DNA from: Saprospiraceae bacterium
GTDB lineage: Bacteria > Bacteroidota > Bacteroidia > Chitinophagales > Saprospiraceae
Assembly: GCA_020848995.1 (NCBI GenBank)
Contig: JADLHA010000007.1
Location: 1 to 61,659, forward strand
Direction of reading: 5' to 3'
Length of the DNA: 61,659 nucleotides
Both the position numbers and the translations under genes were made by a program. This document shows, one piece after another, positions 17,222-25,574 of this stretch (positions are counted from its first letter, which is position 1; the number at the start of each line of letters is the position of its first letter). The notes under the pieces were generated by a model. That model saw only the letters and a program-made list of their open reading frames with translations. It was not told where the DNA came from and searched no databases.

Positions 17222-18514
17222 ATGAGGATCTTCAAATTTGGCGGAGCATCCGTTAGAGATGCTGCGGGGTTTCGGAATGTAACTTCAATCATTCAGCGAT
17301 TTCGCGATGAGAAACCACTTGCCATTGTGGTTTCCGCAACGGGAAAGACCACAAACAAACTGGAAGACGTGGTGGCTGCAAAAAAGCATTCCGCTGCAGA
17401 TTCCCTTGCGTTGCTCGACGCCATTCGCCAGCATCATTACTCCATAGTAAAAGAGCTCTTCGGACAACTTCCGGCGGAGTTGGACCTGCATCTTCAGGAG
17501 CATTTTGTGGAAGCCGAATGGATTGTTGAGGAACAGCGGGAAATGCAAGACGATTACATCTACGATCAGGTGGTGAGTGTCGGCGAACTCGTTTCGAGCC
17601 GGATCCTCGCCGCCTGGATGATCCATGAGCACCTGGATGCCGTGTGGGTCGATGCGCGCGATCTGATCATCACCGATGAGAGCTACCGTCAGGCAAGGGT
17701 AAACTGGGATGAAACCAACCGCAGAATCAGCGATAAGCTTGCCGCTTCCTTACAGGCGGGTAAAGTCGCAGTGGTGCAGGGCTTTATTGGTTCTACCAAA
17801 GAGAACAATACCACGACGCTTGGCCGTGAAGGCTCAGATTATACAGCCGCTATACTCGCCAACGCACTGGATGCAAGCGGCATGTATATCTGGAAGGATG
17901 TACCCGGTGTCATGACGGCCGATCCGGATTTTTTCGAAAATGTTACGAAACTCGACCGGCTAAGCTACCGCGAAGCCATCGAAATGACCTATTACGGTTG
18001 TAAGGTCATTCATCCCAAAACAATCCAGCCAATTAAATTGAAGGGCATACCGCTTTACGTGAGGTCATTCCTAAACCCCGAGGAGGAAGGTACGGTCATA
18101 GCTGGCGACCTTGACCTTGAATATCCTCCGATCGTTGTGCTGGAAGGTAAACAGGCATTGTTACATTTTTCTTCAGCCGATTTGTCCTTTATTGCAGAGT
18201 ACCATCTTGCTTATCTGTTTGGCTTACTTGACAAATACAGGATTCAGGTAAACATGATGAGGAATTCGGCAATCTCTTTTACCGTTTGTGTGACGAATGA
18301 ACCCATCCGCATCCAACAGTTTGCGGCTGAACTGAATCCTATGTTCAAACTGGTCATTGATCCAGAGCTGGAATTGCTGACGGTGCGCCATGTTCAGGAG
18401 TCAATGCTCCCCGGTCTGGTGGAGGGGAAGATCGTTCTGCTGGAGGAGCGATTTAAAAACACAGTTCAAATGGTCATGAAGGCGTCAAAGCCCATTGTTC
18501 CCCGCAGGGGCTGA
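17222..18514 (+). CDS. lysC: Aspartate kinase
   Basis: Phosphorylates L-aspartate with ATP, the first step toward lysine (via diaminopimelate), threonine and methionine. The 430-residue protein has the amino-acid-kinase start KFGGASV (residues 5-11), the catalytic TLGREGSDYTAA segment near residue 201, then KDVPGVMTADP and MTYYGCKVIHPKTI, all characteristic of aspartokinases. The region after about residue 310 is compatible with ACT-type regulatory folding, implying amino-acid feedback control. There is no homoserine dehydrogenase domain, so it is monofunctional. ATG 17222 gives the canonical N-terminus. Its 3' end overlaps the convergent barstar gene by 30 bp. Confidence 0.92.
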   Translation: MRIFKFGGASVRDAAGFRNVTSIIQRFRDEKPLAIVVSATGKTTNKLEDVVAAKKHSAADSLALLDAIRQHHYSIVKELFGQLPAELDLHLQEHFVEAEWIVEEQREMQDDYIYDQVVSVGELVSSRILAAWMIHEHLDAVWVDARDLIITDESYRQARVNWDETNRRISDKLAASLQAGKVAVVQGFIGSTKENNTTTLGREGSDYTAAILANALDASGMYIWKDVPGVMTADPDFFENVTKLDRLSYREAIEMTYYGCKVIHPKTIQPIKLKGIPLYVRSFLNPEEEGTVIAGDLDLEYPPIVVLEGKQALLHFSSADLSFIAEYHLAYLFGLLDKYRIQVNMMRNSAISFTVCVTNEPIRIQQFAAELNPMFKLVIDPELELLTVRHVQESMLPGLVEGKIVLLEERFKNTVQMVMKASKPIVPRRG

Positions 18515-18952
18515 ACCGGATTCGGGCAGAAGATCATAGGGAATGTCCAGCGCATTTAATGTGCACGATGCGCTGTCCAAGGGGCGAATGCAAATTTCTA
18601 AATGTTTCGCTGGCCATTGGGAGGGCTCTTCCCTCGACACACATGCATCCCGTAGCACGCAAAGAAATTCTGGCAAGGTTTCCGGGCTTTCGGATAGCAA
18701 TTTCTCAAAGTGATCGATGAAAATGATCACGCGGTCCTGTTCAATCCAGGATAAGTCCAGCAGTACGTCGTATAGTGCATCGAGATTGTTGCCAAAATAT
18801 TCGGGGAAGCTCAGCTTTAACGCTAAGCTGGAGTACAAATCTGCCATTGTTTTGCAACAACTGCCGTCGATGTTCGCCAGAAAAGCAGCTCCGGATGGCG
18901 ATGCATCTGGGATCTGTCCCGGCCTGAGAAGGTGAAAGAATGGTTGACTCAT
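18485..18952 (-). CDS. Barstar-family ribonuclease inhibitor
   Basis: A 155-residue cytoplasmic inhibitor that would bind and block the barnase-type RNase encoded just upstream. The barstar core is plain: IDGSCCKTMADLYSSL, then FPEYFGNNLDALYDVL. Residues matching barstar Y29, N33, D35 and D39, which contact barnase, are present; W38 is Tyr here. The protein is longer than Bacillus barstar (about 90 residues), with extra sequence at both ends. The ATG at 18952 overlaps the RNase stop codon as ATGA, a coupling typical of toxin-antitoxin or immunity pairs; an in-frame upstream start at 18994 would lie inside the RNase gene and is less likely. Confidence 0.88.
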   Translation of the reverse strand: MSQPFFHLLRPGQIPDASPSGAAFLANIDGSCCKTMADLYSSLALKLSFPEYFGNNLDALYDVLLDLSWIEQDRVIIFIDHFEKLLSESPETLPEFLCVLRDACVSREEPSQWPAKHLEICIRPLDSASCTLNALDIPYDLLPESGSAPAGNNGL

Positions 18953-19425
18953 CGCAGACGGTGAAAACTTTGATAATGATCTTTTGTGTACCATGCGGAG
19001 CGATCCGATCCGGTGACCAGTCTTTCCGCGCCTCGAGGCTTACCCGGAACCCTTGGCTTGACGTCCCATTCGCGGTATTCAATTGTCTTCCCATCGGGTC
19101 CAGCGAGGGGAAGTCTTTGCTCGCGGTTGAAAAAGGTCCTCCCCCCAACATACCCGGTAGGAGCCTGTTCTGTCTGGTCAATCGCGTTTAGAACTTCCAA
19201 TACATAAGAGGCAACATGGTCGTCGGCTAGTCGCTTACCGGATCCCGGTATGCCTGACGGGACCTCACTTCGATCGGCTGCACCCGGATGAGCCTTTGAA
19301 GCGCTTCGGTGTTGAAGAAACCAGATGCCAATGGCCAGAAAGCAAGCAAACAAAATCAGAAGAAGCCGTTGCCGGAAATGCGACGATTGGCTTGGGTGCA
19401 GAGCCTTTGGTCGGGATTGGATCAA
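18949..19425 (-). CDS. Barnase-type guanyl-specific ribonuclease, N-terminally membrane-targeted
   Basis: With the TTG start at 19425 the product is 158 residues. It has a positive N-region (RQR), one hydrophobic segment (LLLILFACFLAIGIWFL), a linker, then a microbial RNase domain: GGRTFFNREQRLP, YREWDV, RGAERLV and KDHYQSFHRLR. E119, R131, R135 and H150 match barnase E73, R83, R87 and H102 with nearly the same spacing, so it should cleave RNA. The N-terminus would send it across, or anchor it in, the inner membrane. The TTG overlaps the TGA of the upstream RND gene (TTGA), suggesting coupled translation; a longer form from 19536 is possible but would overlap the pump gene by 115 bp. The downstream inhibitor gene overlaps by 4 bp. 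Confidence 0.85.
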   Translation of the reverse strand: MIQSRPKALHPSQSSHFRQRLLLILFACFLAIGIWFLQHRSASKAHPGAADRSEVPSGIPGSGKRLADDHVASYVLEVLNAIDQTEQAPTGYVGGRTFFNREQRLPLAGPDGKTIEYREWDVKPRVPGKPRGAERLVTGSDRSAWYTKDHYQSFHRLR

Positions 19426-22400
19426 CGCAGCCAGGTTCTGATTCTCTCCCGCAGCCGGTAAGACATAATGTACATCGATGGAACGACCAGCAGGGTTAGG
19501 AACGTCGAAGTGATCAGACCAAAGATGATGGTCCATGCCAGGGGACCCCAGAAGGCAACGTTATCGCCGCCAAGGAAAAATTTGGGATCCAGGTCGCTGA
19601 ACAGCGTTGCAAAATCAATGTTCACGCCAATGGCCAGGGGTATGAGGCCAAGTATGGTCGCCAGGGCAGTCAGTACCACCGGTGTGATCCTCGTAGCCCC
19701 TCCGTTGACGACCGCTTCTTCCAGGGGTTCACCCCTCTGTCTCAACTCATCGATAAACTCAATGAGGATGATGCCGTTTCGAACGACGATGCCAGCCAGC
19801 GAAAAGATGCCCACGCCGGTCATGACAGCACTGAGCGTAATGTTGAAGAAACCAAATCCAAAGTTGATCCCAATCAGACAAAACAGCACCGTGCTGAATA
19901 TGATGAAGGGCTTCCCGACTGAGTTGAATTGGGTGACCAGAATCAGAAACATCAAAGCGAGTGCAGCGCCAAAGGCAAGGCCCAGAAAATCAATGGTCTC
20001 CTGGAGCTCTTCCTGCTCACCGGCAAATGAAATTTCGTATCCCTCGGGGATGTCCATCTGTGACGTCATTTCGCGAATGTCCTGGATAATGGCTCCGGGA
20101 TTGAAGCCACTGAGCACGTCGGAACCAAGCGTCACTACGCGCTTTTGATTTTTGCGGTTGATGCTCGATAGTGAATTGCCGTAACGGATGGTAGCCACGG
20201 ATGAAATCGGTATTTGCTTGAACTGCCCGGATGACAAATCCATGAAGGCAATTTCGAGGTTGAGAAGTTCTTCAAGCTGGTTGCGGTCGGCTTCCCGGAT
20301 GCGCAGTTGGATGGGATATTCGTCGTTTTTATCTCGGAATTTCGAAACTTCTTTTCCAAACAGGGCAGTTCTGAGTTCAGCACCGATTTGTGCAAGGGTG
20401 ATCCCTTCGCGCTGAGCCTTTTCTTCGTCGATGTCAATGATGATCTCCGGTTTGCTGATCTGGAGATCAGATTTTAAGCCGTCGATGCCCTCTATCCCAT
20501 TTTCCTCAACCCCGCGCACGATGCTTTTTGCGATGCCGTCCAGTACGTCAAAATCGTCCCCGCTGATCTCAATGCTGATGGGTTTACCAACAGGAGGTCC
20601 GTTTCGTTCTTTTTCAACGGCGATTTCCGCCCCGGGTACTCCGTTTTGGAATTCTCTCCTCAGTGCATCTAAAACCTCAGTGGTCGATCGCCCGTTTCGA
20701 TCCGCAAACCGAACGAAAGCGACACTGACTTTGCTTTTATGGGGTGTGGCAACGCGATCGGGATTATCCTGGTCTCCTGCACCCAGCCCTACATTAGAGA
20801 TCACGGAAGATACAATGGGATTGTCTCTTCCAATGACTTTGTAAACGCGTTGCTCGATGATGTTGGTAACCGAATCGGTAACCCTGGCATCAGTGCCTAT
20901 GGGCATTTTGCAATATACAAAAGCGAAGTTAGGTTCGGATTCCGGAAAGGTCTCAACCTGCGGATTTGTAGACGTATAGTAGATAAAACTCAAAAACAGC
21001 AATGCAAAAACCGATAAAGTCACCAAAAAGGGTCTGTAGCCGGCAATGAGCCGACTCAGCAGCGACTTATAGGAATTGAGTACCCAAGGCCACCATCTCG
21101 CTTGAAAAATAAAAATGGCTTTTTGCAGAGCGAAATGGTATAGCAATATGAGCAGGATGCAGAAAACTGCGAGATTTCCCAGCCCGCGCCCCATTCCAAA
21201 ATAACCGATCAGCGCAATGCTGATCAGAACGATAAAGGCTTTGCGGTAATGATTTAGCGATGACTTATGTCCTGGCGCATCGTCGTACTTCATAAAAGAA
21301 ACAGCAAAGACGGGATTCATGGCAAAGGCCACAAGGAGAGAAGCGCCAAGGGTGATGATGAGGGTTACCGGAAGATGGTACATGAACTTTCCAATGATTC
21401 CTGGCCAGAACAGCAACGGAAAAAATGGCATCAGGGTCGTGAGGGTTCCTGAAAAAACGGGTTGGAAAACCTCCGCCGCAGCAGTCTTTGCCGCTTGTAC
21501 AATGTTCATCTCTCGATGCTTGTGAAAGATGCGGTGTGTGTTTTCTATTACGACAATGGCATCATCGACAATGATGCCAAGGGCCAGGAGCAGTGAAAAC
21601 AATACGATCACATTGAGGGTCATGTCGAGAGTGGGCATGAGCAGAAAGGCGATCGCGCAGGAAAGCGGTGCCGCGATGCCAACAAAAAAGGCATTGGTAA
21701 ATCCCATGAAAAACATCAGCACGACGACAACGAAAATAAAGCCAAGAATGACCGTATTGACCAGGTCGTGTAGCTGAACGCGCGTGTTCTCTGACGTGTC
21801 ACCGGTTACTTCGACTACGAGACCCGGAGGGAAACGGTTGGCTTTGTATTCATCGAGGATTTCGTAAATTTTATCCGTCGCTGAAATGAGATTTTCACCA
21901 CTGCGCTTAATGACATTGAGCGTAATGACAGGTTTGTTGTCGAGTCTCGCGAAATCCTGCTTTTCCTTAAACCCGTCGATTACGCGCGCAATGTCTTTGA
22001 GAAATACGGTATGGCCCTGGAACGACCGGATAATGACTTCACCTATCTCTTCCGGCCGGTTGAATTCTCCGGTTACGCGCACATTCCTGCGAAGCTCGTC
22101 AATGCGGAGCTCCCCGGCTGAAATGTTCAGGTTCTGCCTTGCCATTGCTCCCTCGATGTCTCCAAGGGTAATGCCGAGCGCATTCATGCGGTAAAGATCT
22201 ACTTCGATCTGAATCTCCCGCTCGACGGCGCCGATGATGTCAACCCGGGTGATTTCTTTGTTGCTTTCAATCCGGTCCTTTAACTGTTCCGCATAAAGCT
22301 TAAGCTTGTCGAGCGGAAATTCGCCTGCTATGTTGATGTTGAGTATGGGGATCTCGCTGAAATCAAACTCCTGAACCTGTGGGTCGTCTTTTAAGTCCGT

Positions 22401-22784
22401 CGGTAAATCGCTTTTTGCCTTGTCCACTGCGTCAGAAACGCGCTGTTTACACATTTTGGGATCCATGTCGGTATTGAATTCCGCAATGATCAGCGAGAAA
22501 TCTGCAACGGAATTGCTTTTGATGCGCTTGATCCCGTTGATCGATTTGAGCTGCTTTTCGATGGGCTTGGCAATCAGATTCTCTATGTCCTGGGGAGAAG
22601 CACCTGGGTATATGGTAGAGACCGAAATGGTCGGTATGACGATGTCAGGGAATAGCTCTTTGGGAATTCGCTGGTAGGAAATGAGCCCCGCAATCGAAAT
22701 GAGCAGGATAATTACGTAAACGCTGGTTGAATTGCGTATACACCATTCGGTAAATGCGAGCCTTTTTCTATTGTGCGTTTCCAT
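19422..22784 (-). CDS. RND-family efflux permease (HAE-type)
   Basis: A 1,120-residue inner-membrane pump that would export drugs or other amphiphiles using the proton gradient, together with the adaptor encoded upstream. Seen: TM1 and the porter-domain start ELFPDIVIPTISVST...YPGASPQDIE, the TM4 proton-relay motif ALGIIVDDAIVVIENTHR with paired Asp, and the matching C-terminal repeat (FSLAGIVVRNGIILIEF). It is longer than the usual 1,020-1,050 residues because of an extra hydrophobic region between about residues 505 and 575, adding roughly two membrane segments; such extended forms are familiar in Bacteroidota. Gene order is adaptor, pump, RNase, barstar. No TolC-type outer-membrane gene is nearby. 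Confidence 0.92.
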   Translation of the reverse strand: METHNRKRLAFTEWCIRNSTSVYVIILLISIAGLISYQRIPKELFPDIVIPTISVSTIYPGASPQDIENLIAKPIEKQLKSINGIKRIKSNSVADFSLIIAEFNTDMDPKMCKQRVSDAVDKAKSDLPTDLKDDPQVQEFDFSEIPILNINIAGEFPLDKLKLYAEQLKDRIESNKEITRVDIIGAVEREIQIEVDLYRMNALGITLGDIEGAMARQNLNISAGELRIDELRRNVRVTGEFNRPEEIGEVIIRSFQGHTVFLKDIARVIDGFKEKQDFARLDNKPVITLNVIKRSGENLISATDKIYEILDEYKANRFPPGLVVEVTGDTSENTRVQLHDLVNTVILGFIFVVVVLMFFMGFTNAFFVGIAAPLSCAIAFLLMPTLDMTLNVIVLFSLLLALGIIVDDAIVVIENTHRIFHKHREMNIVQAAKTAAAEVFQPVFSGTLTTLMPFFPLLFWPGIIGKFMYHLPVTLIITLGASLLVAFAMNPVFAVSFMKYDDAPGHKSSLNHYRKAFIVLISIALIGYFGMGRGLGNLAVFCILLILLYHFALQKAIFIFQARWWPWVLNSYKSLLSRLIAGYRPFLVTLSVFALLFLSFIYYTSTNPQVETFPESEPNFAFVYCKMPIGTDARVTDSVTNIIEQRVYKVIGRDNPIVSSVISNVGLGAGDQDNPDRVATPHKSKVSVAFVRFADRNGRSTTEVLDALRREFQNGVPGAEIAVEKERNGPPVGKPISIEISGDDFDVLDGIAKSIVRGVEENGIEGIDGLKSDLQISKPEIIIDIDEEKAQREGITLAQIGAELRTALFGKEVSKFRDKNDEYPIQLRIREADRNQLEELLNLEIAFMDLSSGQFKQIPISSVATIRYGNSLSSINRKNQKRVVTLGSDVLSGFNPGAIIQDIREMTSQMDIPEGYEISFAGEQEELQETIDFLGLAFGAALALMFLILVTQFNSVGKPFIIFSTVLFCLIGINFGFGFFNITLSAVMTGVGIFSLAGIVVRNGIILIEFIDELRQRGEPLEEAVVNGGATRITPVVLTALATILGLIPLAIGVNIDFATLFSDLDPKFFLGGDNVAFWGPLAWTIIFGLITSTFLTLLVVPSMYIMSYRLRERIRTWLR

Positions 22785-22802
22785 GGGTATTTATATTTGG
22801 GA

Positions 22803-23945
22803 TCAAAGCGTAATCATCTGACCATCGACCAATTCGCTGTATCCACTTACGATGACCTTGTCGCCAGGCAAAAGCCCTTCTGAGATTTCTGTTTGCCCCT
22901 GGTAGGCAATTCCGGCAACGACTGTCCTCCGGCGGGCAAACCAAAAGCCATTGGATTCTTCGGCCACAAGAACGTATTGTTCACCGCTAATGGACGTTTG
23001 GATCAGGTTTGACGATACGACCAAAGCGCCTGGAACATTACGGGAATTTACTTTGAGGCGAACGGCCTGGTTGTTGTGGAACGTTACGCCGTTGGAGGGA
23101 ATCCCAACCTCGATTGAAAAAGTTCTCGTTCTGGGAGAAATGTAATTCGAACAATAATTTATTCGCGAAGAGAGCTCCAAGCCTCGTTCCGGAATTTCAA
23201 CGAGGACTTTATCGCCCTGTTTGACTTCTGCGATGTAGCGATCGCTGATGTTAGCCTTGATCTTCATTTTCTGGTTGTTCACCACGCGGATACCCTGCAT
23301 ACCCGGATTGGCCATCTCGCCCAGTTTTAACAATACCTGATCCACAACCCCGCTAACCGGAGCGCGAATGGTGGTCATCGCCAACTGTGCCTCCAGGGTT
23401 TTCAATTTTTGCTCGAGCTGCTCTTTTCCGTTTTTCGCCTGCAGGTACTGCAACTCCGAACCGATTTGCTGATCCCAAAGCTTTTGCTGCTTCTCGAAAA
23501 CGGTTGTCGCCAGAGCAAGTCCCGTCTTTACCTCTTCCAGCCCTTTGCGCAGAGCTGAAGCGTCGAGACTGGCCAGCACTTTCCCCTGGGTAACCCGGTC
23601 CCCCTCTCTCACGTATATAGCGGCTACAACCCCAGGCATTTGTGGCGATACCAACAGATTCAGGTCGGACTCAACAAGGCCCTGTACATCGATGAAGTAG
23701 GCAAAATTTTGTTTTTTCAGGGTATCGACCTGAACCAAACGAGCTTTTTTGGTAGAACCTGTACTGTCGCTGGATGCAATCTGCAATTCCAGTTGCCGGA
23801 TCTGCTGGTTGAGCTGCTTCGCCTGCTCCCGCAAGGATGCCAGTTGCTGCCTGGGATCACCGGGTTCCGGACTGGATTTGCAGGCGATTATGGCCATCGC
23901 CAAGCCAGTTACAACAACAAAAAACCTGAGTCTTTTTGCAATCAT
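22803..23945 (-). CDS. RND efflux periplasmic adaptor lipoprotein (HlyD/MFP family)
   Basis: The 380-residue adaptor links the RND pump to an outer-membrane channel. ATG 23945 is chosen because it starts a lipoprotein signal with the lipobox around residues 18-22 (AIIAC, Cys22); the frame extends 15 codons upstream without support. A coiled-coil hairpin (QLASLREQAKQLNQQIRQLELQ and LEQKLKTLEAQ) is followed by lipoyl-like halves (VREGDRVTQGKVLASLDAS and TTIRAPVSGVVDQVLLKLGEM) and a beta-barrel domain ending PGDKVIVSGYSELVDGQMI. The pump gene follows 18 bp downstream, so they form one transcript. Confidence 0.9.
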   Translation of the reverse strand: MIAKRLRFFVVVTGLAMAIIACKSSPEPGDPRQQLASLREQAKQLNQQIRQLELQIASSDSTGSTKKARLVQVDTLKKQNFAYFIDVQGLVESDLNLLVSPQMPGVVAAIYVREGDRVTQGKVLASLDASALRKGLEEVKTGLALATTVFEKQQKLWDQQIGSELQYLQAKNGKEQLEQKLKTLEAQLAMTTIRAPVSGVVDQVLLKLGEMANPGMQGIRVVNNQKMKIKANISDRYIAEVKQGDKVLVEIPERGLELSSRINYCSNYISPRTRTFSIEVGIPSNGVTFHNNQAVRLKVNSRNVPGALVVSSNLIQTSISGEQYVLVAEESNGFWFARRRTVVAGIAYQGQTEISEGLLPGDKVIVSGYSELVDGQMITL

Positions 23946-24151
23946 AGTTTGTGCATTGTACTGTGGAGTGGAAATCTTGCCGTATACCACCCCATTTTAT
24001 GACGGAAGAGGGCGGTCACAGCGGTTTTTGATCATTGAAAATGTAAAAGTAACGGCAATAGCTGCTTTGGATTCTTAATGAATCGTAAATATTCCTCAAT
24101 GCAATGCAATTGAAGATTCCGGATTTTAGCCTATGGACGGGATCCCCGTTT

Positions 24152-24607
24152 TTAGTCCAATGGATCTGGTCTGGAAGGGTAGGCCGGAAAAACAGGTATA
24201 AAATGACTTTGTCTGGTCTGGAAATCAATTTCTGCCAGCAGGAGCAGACTTCCATTGCTGATACCGAGGTATGGGCATTGGAGGGCCAGATTGTAAGCAC
24301 CGGCCTGCTCCACCACCTCTTGTTGCAAAGGGGTACCAGGGGCTTTGCACTCAAAGAGCATCCAGGGCCGGAGGTCTCGGGAATAAATGACTACATCAAA
24401 TCGCCGCATCCGTCCAAAAATGGAAATCTTGCGCTCCACCGCGATGCTACGGCCGGGTATCCCAAGACGAACCAACCAAACGAGCAGACATTGACGCACC
24501 GTCTCTTCGGGGGTTTCGACCAGCCACTTCCTGCGAACGGGATCGAAGACCTTTCCGTCCTTTCGCACGAGTTGTGCGGCAAATGAGAGGAGATTGTCTT
24601 GTTGCAT
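24152..24607 (-). CDS. Stand-alone HSDR_N-type nuclease-like protein
   Basis: A 151-residue protein matching the N-terminal nuclease-like domain of type I restriction R subunits: FDPVRRKWLVETPEETVRQ, then FGRMRRFDVVIYSRD and MLFECKAPGTPLQQEV, ending QCPYLGISNG. The D, E and K of the PD-(D/E)xK layout (RRFDVV and ECK) are present. No helicase, methylase or specificity subunit is near, so it is not a restriction system as it stands; such free-standing copies occur widely in Bacteroidota and their role is unknown. ATG 24607 is preferred over an in-frame TTG at 24637. It is divergent from the methyltransferase gene at 24692. Confidence 0.8.
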   Translation of the reverse strand: MQQDNLLSFAAQLVRKDGKVFDPVRRKWLVETPEETVRQCLLVWLVRLGIPGRSIAVERKISIFGRMRRFDVVIYSRDLRPWMLFECKAPGTPLQQEVVEQAGAYNLALQCPYLGISNGSLLLLAEIDFQTRQSHFIPVFPAYPSRPDPLD

Positions 24608-24676
24608 TCCGCCTTGACGCCCTTGAACAAAACGCAAGATAGAACATATTACAAAATAGTATATGTATTAAATCTT

Positions 24677-24684
24677 TATATTTG
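24677..24684 (+). promoter_or_regulatory. Candidate -7 element (TATATTTG)
   Basis: TATATTTG matches TAnnTTTG and lies 7 bp before the ATG at 24692, so the transcript would be nearly leaderless. No clear TTG is found at the -33 position; the intervening DNA is AT-rich. Confidence 0.4.
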
Positions 24685-24691
24685 TCCTGGA

Positions 24692-25564
24692 ATGTCAGTC
24701 AAGGTCAGTTTGGAAGTCGCCGGTGGCCCGGCGCCTGGATGTGCCTCACAATGGGGCGAAATTTGGCATCAAATGCACAGGGAATGCAAAGTGGATTCAT
24801 GTCTGTTTACCCGCAGCATGCCCAAGACCCTTTACCAATTCTGGCAGCGGGCTTATGCCCAGGACCTGATTTCATTTGCTCACAGGCAAGGCTGCAAATC
24901 ATTTCTTGAGCTCGGTTGCGGTCGCGCCACGACAAGCATGTACCTCGCAGACAGTGGCCAACACAACATTACCCTGGTAGATCTTTCTGAGGAAGCACGG
25001 AATCTTGCAGAATCAAATTTTTCCCGGATGGGACTTCGCTTTCCACCCTTTTTTCTGGCTGACGTTCGGGCGACGGGGCTTCCAACAGGCCATTTCGACT
25101 GCATTTACAATATCGGATTGCTCGAGCATTTCGACGACCCTTCAGAAGTGTTAAAAGAAACGTACCGGTTATTGAAACCGGGTGGGGTCATCTTTATGCC
25201 CATTTTTCCGCAAAGGACTCCCGCGCTTGCATTTGTTTTGCGAGCTGTCTTTAATCCGCTATCCTTTGTAAAACGCTTGTGGGGGAGAGGAAGTTCCGGT
25301 GAACATCACATCACGAGGGCTTATGCAACCGGCAGATATTATGAAAACTTATGCCAAGACGCCGGTTTTGCTTGGAGTGAATGCATGCATTACAACCCCT
25401 TCCCAAAAGTCGTTCGCGACTGCGCTTACGAACGCAAACTGGTGCTTTCTGCCTATCGTCTGGCAGAACGGATCCGCAACCGGAAATTCCGCGATTTTTC
25501 TTTCCGTACCAATGGTTTTTCGTCAGTCGGCTTTTTGTTGATTGCCGGGAAGCAGGTCCGGTAA
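24692..25564 (+). CDS. SAM-dependent class I methyltransferase
   Basis: A 290-residue methyltransferase of the Methyltransf_11/25 type. The SAM-binding motif I is FLELGCGRATTSMYLA. It is followed by the acidic residue at the end of strand 2 (ITLVDLSEEA), motif II/III (ADVRATGLPTGHFDCIYNIGLLEHF) and LLKPGGVIFM. The start MSVKV at 24692 is the first ATG after the promoter motif; the frame is open upstream to 24599 but overlaps the divergent gene. It is the first gene of the polysaccharide locus, 10 bp before the flippase, so it may methylate a sugar or the chain end; the substrate cannot be read from the sequence. Confidence 0.85.
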   Translation: MSVKVSLEVAGGPAPGCASQWGEIWHQMHRECKVDSCLFTRSMPKTLYQFWQRAYAQDLISFAHRQGCKSFLELGCGRATTSMYLADSGQHNITLVDLSEEARNLAESNFSRMGLRFPPFFLADVRATGLPTGHFDCIYNIGLLEHFDDPSEVLKETYRLLKPGGVIFMPIFPQRTPALAFVLRAVFNPLSFVKRLWGRGSSGEHHITRAYATGRYYENLCQDAGFAWSECMHYNPFPKVVRDCAYERKLVLSAYRLAERIRNRKFRDFSFRTNGFSSVGFLLIAGKQVR

Positions 25565-25574
25565 ATGACCCGCC

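Noticed and set aside
19468-20148. 226-codon plus-strand frame opposite the RND pump
   Set aside because: The translation is rich in Ser, Arg, Met and Pro without motif, typical of the complement of a membrane-protein gene, while the RND gene is unmistakable.
24152-24607. Type I restriction-modification system
   Set aside because: Only the small HSDR_N-like domain is present; no helicase, methylase or specificity gene is nearby.
24599-24691. 31-codon upstream extension of the methyltransferase
   Set aside because: It overlaps the divergent HSDR_N gene and the promoter-like TATATTTG, and adds no conserved sequence.
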